A stretch of 27,889 nt of DNA, taken from assembly GCA_049671305.1 (NCBI GenBank), contig JBATUR010000108.1, positions 1-27,889 of the forward strand. Reading direction: 5' to 3'. Positions 16,351 through 24,513 of this stretch are shown one piece after another. The DNA is from CADCTM01 sp049671305. Its GTDB lineage: Bacteria > Cyanobacteriota > Cyanobacteriia > Cyanobacteriales > Coleofasciculaceae. How positions within the stretch are numbered: position 1 is the stretch's first letter; every line of letters starts with the position of its first letter. The translations under genes were made by a program, and so were the position numbers. Below the pieces are notes generated by a model. The model did no database searches. It saw nothing but the letters and a program-made list of their open reading frames with translations, and was not told the DNA's origin.

Positions 16351-16866
16351 GTGAGTTATCTACATAATCGAGAATGGTCAGACCGCTACATTCCTGAAAT
16401 CAAATCAATCGTGGGGTCACATCTGTTAATTGAGTCACCACTAGAAATTGATCGACAACAAGCAACGGATTTGATTGTATTAAATGCTAAAAATTTAGCA
16501 ATTGCTTGTCGCCTCAGACGACCAGGATACACAGACAAATATCCTTATGAATTCACGATTCGTAGCCGAACAGCGTCAGGAGCAACAACAGAACTGCAAA
16601 AAATTACAAATGGATGGGGTGATTGGATGTTCTACGGACACGCCGCATCTGAACCTGGCATCAAAATCAATCACTGGTTTCTAATCAATTTAACCAGTTG
16701 GAGAGCGCACATGATTCGCCGTAATCGTACTGCTATCAGGGGTGACGAAATATTAAATTCAGATGGAAGCGGTTTTGCCTGGTTTGACCTCTCCAGTTTT
16801 CCGCCTGAACCACCAATTCTTGTCGCCTCCAGTAAATCTTTACCTGATTATAGGCAAACAGCCTAA
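16351..16866 (+). CDS. Uncharacterised 171-aa protein
   Basis: GTG start, supported by TAGGA about 10 nt upstream (16336-16340). There is no signal peptide or membrane helix. It is rich in aromatic and basic residues; distinctive stretches are HNREWSDRYIPEIKSIVG, ATDLIVLNAKNLAIACRLRRPGY, YEFTIRSR, KITNGWGDWMFYGHA and a Pro-rich end FDLSSFPPEPPI. The TDLIVL, CRLRR and FTIRSR pattern could mark a small nuclease-like or nucleic-acid-binding alpha/beta fold (Asp after a strand, then basic strand), but this is weak and no function is assigned. It is divergent from the NACHT gene across the decamer array, so the two may be co-regulated. A 13-codon ORF (16326-16367) overlaps its start in another frame. 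Confidence 0.75.
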   Translation: MSYLHNREWSDRYIPEIKSIVGSHLLIESPLEIDRQQATDLIVLNAKNLAIACRLRRPGYTDKYPYEFTIRSRTASGATTELQKITNGWGDWMFYGHAASEPGIKINHWFLINLTSWRAHMIRRNRTAIRGDEILNSDGSGFAWFDLSSFPPEPPILVASSKSLPDYRQTA

Positions 16867-16880
16867 CAACTAACCAAAGA

Positions 16881-16985
16881 AAAAGCGATCGCCTTTTCTA
16901 CACTTACACACAAAAAAGCGATCGCCTTTTCCCCACTCACAACCAAAAAGCGATCTGCTTTAAGCAGCAGCGCTTCGCTATCGCC
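16881..16985. repeat. Three HIP1-cored repeats, third interrupted by a hairpin-forming insert
   Basis: AAAAAGCGATCGCCTTTTC-like units occur at about 16881-16898 and 16913-16931, each with GCGATCGC (16885-16892, 16918-16925). A third copy begins AAAAAGCGAT (to 16954) and resumes with CGCC at 16982. Between them are 27 bp containing CTGCTTTAAGCAG and AGCGCTTCGCT, both self-complementary. GCGAT/ATCGC closes the whole, giving a cloverleaf-like fold. It lies between convergent genes and may end transcription from both sides. Confidence 0.8.
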
Positions 16986-16991
16986 TAATTC

Positions 16992-18155
16992 CTACCCCCG
17001 AATCTGCACTGGCATAATCAAATAAGTCATCTTCAAACCACCCAACGGCGTCAAAATTACCGGAGTATCTGCCGTATTCATCTGCATCTGAATTTCTGAA
17101 GTTGAAAGCGCCTTTAAGCCATCAATAAGATACTTGACATTAAAAGCAATATCCAAACTTTCACCCGTAACTTGAGCCGGCATCGACTCTCGCCCACTTC
17201 CTACATCTTGCGCTTCTACAGATATGGAAAGCTCCTGACCAGCATAATCAATACTAAACTTGACAATATTATTCTTTTGGTCAGCCAACACGGCAATACG
17301 CTCCACTGCACTCAATAACTGACGCCGATCAATGGTAATCTGACGCTGGAATTGTTGTGGAATTAACTGCCGATAAGCCGGATACTGCCCTTCCAAGGTG
17401 CGACTAGTCAAACGATGTTCCCCGCCCTGAAAGACAATTTGACCCTGCTCAAACTGCAGGGAAACCGCCTCTGAAGATTGACGCATTCCCACCATACGCT
17501 CTAGTTCTCGTAGTGCTCTCGCGGGTAAAGTAAACTCCAAAGCCTGATCTTCAGTTTCTGTTTCCTCTTCCGTATTTTGGTTGGTGGTTTCTACAACTGC
17601 TAGTCGGTGTCCATCTGTTGCTGCAAATTCTACGCTATCTTGTTGCATAGTTAAGTGAACACCCGTTAGCACCTGCTTGGTTTCATCGGAACTTGTGGCA
17701 AATAAAGAACCGCTTAACCCTTCTGTCAAAGCTTCTGCTGAAAGCTGAATAAAGAGTCCCTTGTTTATTTGCGGCAATTCTGGAAACTCATCGGCACCCA
17801 TACCGCGCATCTGATATTGTCCTGATGCTGAGGTTAAGGTAACAAGTACACTATCGCCTTCATCTGTCTCAGTCGCTTGATCTTCTAAAGTGATTTCGCC
17901 CTCTGGTAGACGCGAGACAATATCATTCAAAAGTTTGGCAGGAATAGTAATTTTTCCCCCAGTTTCCACAGTGGCAGCAAAGCTGGTTTGGATGCCCAAG
18001 CTGAGATCAAAAGCTGTCAGTTGGACTTGCTGACTTGCGAGATCTGCTGTAAATAAGACATTACCAAGCACGGGATGAGTAGGGCGAGAAGGAACCGCAC
18101 GACTGACCAGCGAGAGATTGCTATTGAGGTCACTTTGTGTACAGACGAGTTTCAT
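16992..18155 (-). CDS. dnaN: DNA polymerase III beta subunit (sliding clamp)
   Basis: 387 aa, a normal clamp length. The ring-shaped processivity factor tethers replicative polymerase to DNA. MKLVCTQSDLNSNLSLVSRAVPSRPTHPVLGNVLF is the typical first-domain opening. GAEFPELP-like ADEFPELPQI, FAATDGHRLAV (classic clamp motif) and the C-terminal YLIMPVQIRG (partner-binding pocket end, MPVRL-type) are all present. An acidic insert near residues 190-205 (TTNQNTEEETETEDQALEF) is longer than in E. coli but seen in cyanobacteria. ATG start without a strong ribosome binding site. The upstream region carries DnaA boxes. Confidence 0.98.
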   Translation of the reverse strand: MKLVCTQSDLNSNLSLVSRAVPSRPTHPVLGNVLFTADLASQQVQLTAFDLSLGIQTSFAATVETGGKITIPAKLLNDIVSRLPEGEITLEDQATETDEGDSVLVTLTSASGQYQMRGMGADEFPELPQINKGLFIQLSAEALTEGLSGSLFATSSDETKQVLTGVHLTMQQDSVEFAATDGHRLAVVETTNQNTEEETETEDQALEFTLPARALRELERMVGMRQSSEAVSLQFEQGQIVFQGGEHRLTSRTLEGQYPAYRQLIPQQFQRQITIDRRQLLSAVERIAVLADQKNNIVKFSIDYAGQELSISVEAQDVGSGRESMPAQVTGESLDIAFNVKYLIDGLKALSTSEIQMQMNTADTPVILTPLGGLKMTYLIMPVQIRG

Positions 18156-18469
18156 AGAAATTTAAATATCTATCTTAATTGTTTAACGATGAAGAAAGGA
18201 AATCAGCCCCTAGTTTTATTCAGTCGTGGCTCAATTTTTTGGAGCTTTACCAGGATAAGTCTGAGATTGCTTCTGGTCAATGTCTAAGTTGTTTTTGAGC
18301 TTTTATAGCAAGCCTTTACAAGATGCTTTTTAGATTAATTAGCTTGCTCATGAATTATTGTGGAAAATGTGGAAAACTCGGCAAGTTCCTTTAGTATAAT
18401 GATTTAACTAATTACTAACCTGTGGAAAAAGTCGCGAATTCCACAGTTAAACGACTAATATTGCTCTAC
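18156..18469. other. Candidate oriC / DnaA-box region upstream of dnaN
   Basis: 314 bp without a credible gene. Three exact TGTGGAAAA boxes (reverse complement TTTTCCACA) lie at 18359-18367, 18368-18376 and 18421-18429, the first two abutting. A weak inverted copy AATTCCACA lies at 18437-18445. AT-rich stretches flank them (for example 18328-18358 and 18390-18418), a possible unwinding element. A putative origin beside dnaN has been described in Synechococcus elongatus (established knowledge). The region also presumably holds the dnaN promoter, which was not resolved. Confidence 0.65.
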
Positions 18470-21400
18470 TCAGTTACTGCTGATTCTGCCAGCTAATGTG
18501 GCGACAACCAAAGCAACTTGCAGCAACTCCACAGGTTTTGCTAGGTGCATTTGGAAGCCTGCCGCGATCGCTTTTTCTTGATCCTGGCTTCCCGCATAAG
18601 CCGTTAAAGCAGCAGCAGGTATTTGCCCTCCGGCTTCGGCATTCAGCGCCCTTACCTGACGAATCAGCGTGTAGCCGTCTTCTTCTGGCATACTGATGTC
18701 AGACAACAGTACATCAAATTCTTCAGGACTAGCACTCAATTTTGCTAAGGCTTCTCTTGCTGATGCCGCTTCTGTGACAATGCAGCCTTCTTGTTCTAAT
18801 AGCATTTTAAATATCTGACGGTTATCAGCTTCATCATCGACTATTAATAGCCGTATTCCGTTTAAGGATGGTTTCTCTATGACTGGCTGCAAATCTTCTG
18901 TTTCTGTTGTCTCTACTTTCTCAGGCGTTACTGCTTCTAAGTTCGATTTTAAAGGTAGTTTGACGATAAAACTTGACCCTTGCCCAGTACCAGAACTTTC
19001 TGCTTCAATTGTGCCGCCGTGCAGTTCAATCAAGTGACGCACAATAGTTAATCCTAATCCTAATCCAGTATTAGAGCGAGTTGGAGAGCCATCTGCTTGA
19101 CGAAACCTTTCAAAGATATGAGGCAGGAATTCTGCACTAATGCCAATGCCTGTATCGCTGACTTGAATTTGTGCCAGTGAGTCGGTGTAGGTTAATGTAA
19201 CTGAAACACGACCATCTGAAGGTGTAAATTTAATAGCATTTGAAAGTAAATTGCTCAGAATTTGTTGAATGCGTTCCAAATCACCCAATATTTGATGGGG
19301 CGTTAAATCGAGGTTAGATTCAATTTGAATTTGTTTGGCATCTGCTGAAACTTGAATTACTTGCAGTGCTGCGGTAATAATTTGCGCAAGGCTTATGGGA
19401 TAAACGTTTAAGCGTAGCTTGCCGGAAGTAATGCGGGAAATATCTAAAAGATCTTCGATCAGTTTTGATTGTGTGAGGGCGCTGCGCTTGATCGACTCTA
19501 GTCCCTGAGTTATACGGGCAGGTTCGATATTTGGTCTGTTGAGCAACTGTGCCCACCCTAATAATGAGTTGAGGGGGTTTCTTAGTTCGTGAGAAAGCAT
19601 TGATAAAAACTCATCCTTGGCAAGGTTAGCGGCTTCGGCTGCTGTACGCGCTGACTGTTCTTGTGCTAAAAGTTGGGTAAGTTCTGCTTGTAGTTGCCTT
19701 GCCTGGGTGATGTCTTTGATGGTTAGCAGAATCATTTCTTCTGAGTTGGCTTGCAGCAGTTTTTTGGCATTGAGCAGCATGATTTTGCGTCCAATTTGCT
19801 CAAAGTTATACTCTACTTCAAAATCTTGGACTTGCATTTCGCTTTGAGCCGGCAAAATCTCCTCGAATTGCGATCGCAAACCTTCAATATTCCATTGTCC
19901 ATTACCTAACTCGTAGATTAACCGCTGTTCGGTTGCGGCGGGCGTAGTTTGAAACATTTCATAAAAAGAACGATTTGCTCTAATTACTTGTAAGTTGGTA
20001 TCCATGACAACCAGTGCTTCTTGCATGGTTTCCACAATGGTTTCGGCATAATTGCGCGAGGCAAGCAATTGCTCGGCACTGCGTTTGAGGGCGTCAATGT
20101 CTACCAAAATCAGCACAGCACCATCAATTTTATTGTCAATTGTGCGATAAGGTCGAATTCGCAAATCATACCAATGTCCTGTTTGGTCTTGAACTTCTTG
20201 CACTTTTACGGTAAGTGTGCTAATAACTTCGATAATTTGTGCTTCTAAATCTGCCACACTGAGATTATGATTAATATCGCCAAAAGGTCGCCCGACATCG
20301 GTAGGAATTAACTTAAGGATGCTTTGTGCCAAAGGTGTAAAGCGCCGAATTCGCAAATCACCTTCTAGCATCAAAATGGGAATATTGATACTACTAAGTA
20401 AGTTTTGTAAATCGTTGCTAACGTGGGTTGATTCGATATTTCTGCGGTATAGTTCGTCGTTAATCGTATTTAATTCTTCATTTGCCGCTTGAATTTCTTC
20501 TTTAGCAGTTTCTAATTCTTCATTAGTGCTTTGCAACTCTTCATTGCTTGACAAAATCTCTTCGTTAGCAGCTCTTAAATCTTGATTTGTGGCTTGCTGC
20601 TCTTCAATAATTGATTGCAAATGTTCTTTAGTTGCTGCCAATTCTTGCCGCAGTCGAGCTACTTCCTGATCGCTGGTTTGTCCTTCACTTAATGCAGAAC
20701 TCTTTTGTGAGGTAGATGAGATTTCTTTAAACAATACCAAATAGTTGCCTTCTATTCCTGTTGCTGTTTTAATAAGAATCACATCAATTTGGACTTGCTT
20801 AACGCGATCGCCTTCTTTGATAAAAATATCTGTTTTGCTAATTGCTGTTTCCTGCTTTTTTGCTTGCTGAAGTGCTGTACGCAGTTCTAAGCGTAATTCC
20901 GGTTTTGCCATTTTTAGCAAATTGAGGCTGGCTCTACCGGGAGCAGGTTCTAAATAAGTACTAGTTTTACCTCTAAACTGCACGATATCTAAATCACTGT
21001 TAATAATTACTCCCACCGGAGCAAATTGACTAAGGACAATCCGATCTGCTTCTTTTTGCAAATCAAAATCGTCTTGAGCTTCGTCACTTAAACTGACTTG
21101 GGGGCTTATGATCTGTGGAGAATAGTTACTAGCAAATAAATCAACATTTAAGGGTGCTGATACCAGTTTTCGAGAGTAAATTTTGCTTTTTTTGTCTACT
21201 AGGTTAAACAAGTCCAAAAAATCTCCTACGGTTTCTGAAGTTCCCAGCATCAGAAAGCCTGTTGGTTTAAGACCATAATGAAAGACTGGTAAAAGCTTTT
21301 TTTGTAAGTTGGCACCCAAATAAATCAAGACATTGCGACAAGTAATTAAATCAAGTCGCGAAAATGGTGGATCGCCGATTAAGTTTTGTCGGGCAAAAAC

Positions 21401-22648
21401 ACATTGTTCGCGTATGGTTTTGCTAATTTGGTAGCCGCTTTCGACTTGCATAAAAAAGCGTTGTAGCCGTTGCGGTGAAACATCTACAAGCTGATTATGT
21501 TTGTAGATGCCTGTACGGGCTTTTTCAATTACTGTATCGCTTAAATCTGTAGCGTAAATTTGCACAGGAACTTTAATTGCTTGCTCTGCTAAAAATTCTT
21601 GCAAGCAAATAGCGATAGAGTAGGCTTCTTCTCCTGTTGAGCAGCCGGCTACCCAAACTCGTACTGGTGTTGTCGGCGTTTTATCTTTAACAATGACGGG
21701 AAATACTTTGCTTCTTAGAGCTTCAAAGGCTTCCGAGTCTCGAAAAAAACTGGTGACGTTAATCAAGACATCATGATATAGTGCCGTGACTTCTTCGGAG
21801 TTGTTTTGCAAATACTGAACATAAGTTGAAAGCTTTTCGATTTTGTACAACGCCATGCGTCGCGCAATTCGCCGCTTCAGGGTAGTCTGTTTGTAGTTGG
21901 TAAAGTCAACACCTGTGGCTGCTTTGAGTAAAGCAAAGATGTTTGAGAAAGCATTTTCCTCTGGTTGCTCTTCGATGATTTGTATGGGGTTGGAACGGGT
22001 AATGTAGGGATGACGGCTAATTTTTATTAATTCTTTGGCGATATCTTCGGGGCATAATATAAAGTCTACTTGTCCTGTTGCCACCGCTGTGTTGGGCATA
22101 CTATCAACTTTGGCGGTGTCTTGGCACTGAGCAAAGGTTATACCACCTGCTGCTTTGATTTCTTCTATTCCCCGTGCGCCATCCGAATCACCACCTGATA
22201 AGATAACAGCGATCGCTTTATTACCTCGTTCTGCTGCTAAGGAAATAAAAAAAGCATCGACGCTCATAAATATGCCACGAACTTGTTCGCGAGGCGTTAA
22301 TTTTAGTACACCTTGAGCGATCGTCATTTTAAAATTAGGCGGAATTACATAAACATGATTTGGCTCAACGATTGTGTTATCTTCCACTTGAAGCACAGGC
22401 ATTTGGGTTGCCCTAGCAAAGATCTCACTCAACATACTTTTGTGAGCTGGGGCTAAGTGCTGTACTACCACAAATGCCATGCCTGTGTCAGTTGGCAACT
22501 TACTAAGAATTTGGCTACATGGCTCTAACCCTCCTGCAGACGAACCAATAGCTACAATTGGAAATGATTGATCTATGTTGTCTTTTGATGCTTCTGGTGA
22601 AGTTTTAATAGCTTTAGATTGAGCTTTTTGGGAACGTTGTCTAGGCAT
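18470..22648 (-). CDS. CheB/CheR/PAS/hybrid histidine kinase with C-terminal receiver
   Basis: 1392 aa multi-domain signalling protein. CheB methylesterase, about residues 28-215: GSSAGG nucleophile Ser, QHLAPAHKS His, LSGGDSDGARG Asp. CheR methyltransferase, about 230-490: TTLKRRIARRM, SAM-binding VAGCSTGEEAYS and CRNVLIYLG. A long coiled coil (about 666-735, repeated NEEL/NEEI) leads to two PAS-like regions (about 750-870 and 880-990). HisKA has phospho-acceptor His in LSMLSHELRNPLN (about 1019); HATPase has NLLSNAIKFTP, SDTGIGIS and GLGLGLTIV. The REC domain has VDDEADN and phospho-acceptor Asp in LLSDISMPEEDGY (about 1316), with LTAYA and LAKPV. No membrane helix, so cytoplasmic. No chemoreceptor genes are nearby; such fusions usually act in general signalling rather than classical chemotaxis. 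It separates dnaA from dnaN. Confidence 0.95.
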   Translation of the reverse strand: MPRQRSQKAQSKAIKTSPEASKDNIDQSFPIVAIGSSAGGLEPCSQILSKLPTDTGMAFVVVQHLAPAHKSMLSEIFARATQMPVLQVEDNTIVEPNHVYVIPPNFKMTIAQGVLKLTPREQVRGIFMSVDAFFISLAAERGNKAIAVILSGGDSDGARGIEEIKAAGGITFAQCQDTAKVDSMPNTAVATGQVDFILCPEDIAKELIKISRHPYITRSNPIQIIEEQPEENAFSNIFALLKAATGVDFTNYKQTTLKRRIARRMALYKIEKLSTYVQYLQNNSEEVTALYHDVLINVTSFFRDSEAFEALRSKVFPVIVKDKTPTTPVRVWVAGCSTGEEAYSIAICLQEFLAEQAIKVPVQIYATDLSDTVIEKARTGIYKHNQLVDVSPQRLQRFFMQVESGYQISKTIREQCVFARQNLIGDPPFSRLDLITCRNVLIYLGANLQKKLLPVFHYGLKPTGFLMLGTSETVGDFLDLFNLVDKKSKIYSRKLVSAPLNVDLFASNYSPQIISPQVSLSDEAQDDFDLQKEADRIVLSQFAPVGVIINSDLDIVQFRGKTSTYLEPAPGRASLNLLKMAKPELRLELRTALQQAKKQETAISKTDIFIKEGDRVKQVQIDVILIKTATGIEGNYLVLFKEISSTSQKSSALSEGQTSDQEVARLRQELAATKEHLQSIIEEQQATNQDLRAANEEILSSNEELQSTNEELETAKEEIQAANEELNTINDELYRRNIESTHVSNDLQNLLSSINIPILMLEGDLRIRRFTPLAQSILKLIPTDVGRPFGDINHNLSVADLEAQIIEVISTLTVKVQEVQDQTGHWYDLRIRPYRTIDNKIDGAVLILVDIDALKRSAEQLLASRNYAETIVETMQEALVVMDTNLQVIRANRSFYEMFQTTPAATEQRLIYELGNGQWNIEGLRSQFEEILPAQSEMQVQDFEVEYNFEQIGRKIMLLNAKKLLQANSEEMILLTIKDITQARQLQAELTQLLAQEQSARTAAEAANLAKDEFLSMLSHELRNPLNSLLGWAQLLNRPNIEPARITQGLESIKRSALTQSKLIEDLLDISRITSGKLRLNVYPISLAQIITAALQVIQVSADAKQIQIESNLDLTPHQILGDLERIQQILSNLLSNAIKFTPSDGRVSVTLTYTDSLAQIQVSDTGIGISAEFLPHIFERFRQADGSPTRSNTGLGLGLTIVRHLIELHGGTIEAESSGTGQGSSFIVKLPLKSNLEAVTPEKVETTETEDLQPVIEKPSLNGIRLLIVDDEADNRQIFKMLLEQEGCIVTEAASAREALAKLSASPEEFDVLLSDISMPEEDGYTLIRQVRALNAEAGGQIPAAALTAYAGSQDQEKAIAAGFQMHLAKPVELLQVALVVATLAGRISSN

Positions 22649-22946
22649 TATAGGGAATCTTTACTAAGAAGTAGTTATAAGTATAGTTAAGTTCTTTAAA
22701 GAGCCTCAGTTAAAATTAGTTTTTAAACACAGGCTTTACACACAGGGAAGAAAATTGCTTACTGCAATAAAGTATTGCAGTAAGCAATTTTCTTCCTCTT
22801 TCCTAGGTAGCACAAACTTTTTTATGTTACTTGTTCCTTTGGTAGTATGAAAAAGCAGATTTTTTCTGTTTTGTTTTGTTTATAACTTCCAGAATTAACA
22901 ATTGATTTAATTAGTGACCGAAAAATGGTATGTAAGAAATTTTGGT
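22649..22946. other. Intergenic region between dnaA and the hybrid kinase
   Basis: 298 bp with no credible gene and no exact DnaA box. It contains the long hairpin at 22746-22796 and should contain the kinase promoter, which was not resolved. Confidence 0.6.
22746..22796 (-). terminator. Perfect 24-bp hairpin downstream of dnaA
   Basis: Two 24-bp arms (22746-22769 and 22773-22796) are exactly complementary around a 3-nt loop AAG. The arms start with GGAAGAAAATTG and end in TGCAATA. It lies about 150 nt beyond the dnaA stop and about 100 nt before the kinase gene. No U-tract follows on either strand, so terminator is the default but not the only reading; a small mobile-element remnant or structural element is possible. 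Confidence 0.6.
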
Positions 22947-24317
22947 TTAATTTCTACTGGCAAAACTTAGGCGATCGCTTAATTCCCGTAGGGTTTGAGC
23001 TAGCTTAGTATCACTCTCTCGCAATTGAGTAATTTTATCACAGCTATACATCACTGTGGTATGATCTTTCCCCCCAAATTCTTCACCAATTCTCGGCAAA
23101 CTTAAGTCAGTATATTGTCGCATTAAGTACATAGCAATCTGCCGTGACCAACTAATTTCTCGACGGCGCGAGTTACTTTTGAGGTCTTCAATTGAAACAT
23201 TGAAAACTTCGGATACTGCCGTCATAATTGCTTCTGGCGAGGCTTGAATTTTTGGGGCAGGAGGATTTAAAATTGGGGCAATATTTTCAACACTCATAGA
23301 TAATCCAGAAATCGAGACATAAGCCACGGCGCGAATTAAAGCCCCTTCTAATTCGCGAATGTTGGAAGTATAATTAGTAGCAATATATTCAATAACTGAG
23401 CGCGGCAAGCGCATATTTTCATACTCAGCTTTTTTCTGCAAAATTGCCATCCTTGTTTCTAAATCTGGCGGCTGAATATCAGCAATTAAACCCATCGAAA
23501 AACGAGAACAAAGGCGTTCTTGCAAGCGAGTAATTTGGTTAGGAGGACGATCAGAAGCTAAAACGATTTGTTTACCAGCTTCGTGCAAAGTATTGAAGGT
23601 ATGAAAAAATTCTTCTTGAGTGTATTCTTTGCCTTCGATAAATTGAATATCATCAACTAATAACACTTCTGCCGTTCGGTAATGTTCCCGAAAAATTTGC
23701 ATACTATCTTTACGAATTGCGGCAATTAAATCATTAGTAAATTGCTCAGTAGAAACATAAAATATTTTAGAATTAGGATTATTATCTAAACGATAATGAC
23801 CAATTGCTTGCATTAAGTGGGTTTTTCCTAAACCAACTCCGCCACAAAGAAATAAAGGATTAAATTCACGTCCAGGAAATTCAGCCACTGCTAAAGAAGC
23901 AGCATGAGCCATACGATTATTTGAGCCGACAACAAAGCGTGAAAAGATATATTTATGATTTAACTGCGGCGCTTTAGGTTGGTGATCAGAGGGGTTTTCT
24001 AAAGTATTTGGAGCAACAGGTAATGCCCAAGAAGCACTTGCTTCAACGCTGGTAACATCCTCATCTCCAGCAGCAACGGTAAAACTAATTTCAACAGATT
24101 TACCTAAAATATCTTGCACTACATCAGCAATTGTTTTAACATAATATTTCTGCAACCAGTTTCGGGCAAAAGGATTAAGTGTGCGAATTACTAAACAATT
24201 ATTATCTAATTGTTCAGCACTAGCTGTTTTAATCCAAGTCTCAAAAGTTGGTCGGCTTAATTGTAGCTGCAATCTTTCTAATACCTGACTCCAAAGCTTT
24301 TCTAGAGAAGTTTCCAC
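22947..24317 (-). CDS. dnaA: Chromosomal replication initiator DnaA
   Basis: 456 aa. AAA+ initiator that binds DnaA boxes and opens oriC. Domain I (LWSQVLERLQLQLSRPTFETWIK) and a variable linker (about 95-130) precede the AAA+ core: NHKYIFSRFVVGSNNRMAHAA, Walker A GGVGLGKTHLMQ (about 160), Walker B VLLVDDIQFIEGK (about 220), and LCSRFSMGLIADIQPPD with the Arg finger region. C-terminal domain IV ends with GEEFGGKDHTTVMYSCDKI, the DnaA signature (about 412-425). Start is GTG at 24317, with AAGGA six nt upstream (near 24324-24329). Same strand as dnaN, with the hybrid kinase gene between. Confidence 0.98.
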   Translation of the reverse strand: METSLEKLWSQVLERLQLQLSRPTFETWIKTASAEQLDNNCLVIRTLNPFARNWLQKYYVKTIADVVQDILGKSVEISFTVAAGDEDVTSVEASASWALPVAPNTLENPSDHQPKAPQLNHKYIFSRFVVGSNNRMAHAASLAVAEFPGREFNPLFLCGGVGLGKTHLMQAIGHYRLDNNPNSKIFYVSTEQFTNDLIAAIRKDSMQIFREHYRTAEVLLVDDIQFIEGKEYTQEEFFHTFNTLHEAGKQIVLASDRPPNQITRLQERLCSRFSMGLIADIQPPDLETRMAILQKKAEYENMRLPRSVIEYIATNYTSNIRELEGALIRAVAYVSISGLSMSVENIAPILNPPAPKIQASPEAIMTAVSEVFNVSIEDLKSNSRRREISWSRQIAMYLMRQYTDLSLPRIGEEFGGKDHTTVMYSCDKITQLRESDTKLAQTLRELSDRLSFASRN

Positions 24318-24318
24318 A
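24310..24318 (-). promoter_or_regulatory. Near-consensus DnaA box overlapping the dnaA start codon
   Basis: TGTGGAAAC on the minus strand matches TGTGGAAAA at 8 of 9 positions and includes the GTG start codon. DnaA binding here could repress its own gene (inference). Confidence 0.45.
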
Positions 24319-24464
24319 GATGTTCCTTTAAAGTAGTTTCAATTTTATTAATTTTTAAGAAAAAAAGAAGAGATAAAAGCTAATTTTGTGCTAAAAATAA
24401 TCAAAATTAATATAGACAAGCTGCTTTGAACAAAAACAATGTTTTCGGCAACACTGCGCTAAAC

Positions 24465-24470
24465 TATATT
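24465..24470 (+). promoter_or_regulatory. Possible -10 element for def
   Basis: TATATT with a poor -35 (TTTTCG, 24442-24447) at a 17-bp spacing, about 44 bp before the def ATG. A TTGACA at 24480-24485 lies too close to the gene and lacks a matching -10. Confidence 0.3.
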
Positions 24471-24513
24471 TTACTAACGTTGACACCTCCTCTCTATGTG
24501 TTAGGTTCGACTC

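Noticed and set aside
24480..24485. TTGACA as the def -35
   Set aside because: A 17-bp spacer gives AGGTTC, not a -10, and initiation would fall inside the start region of the gene.
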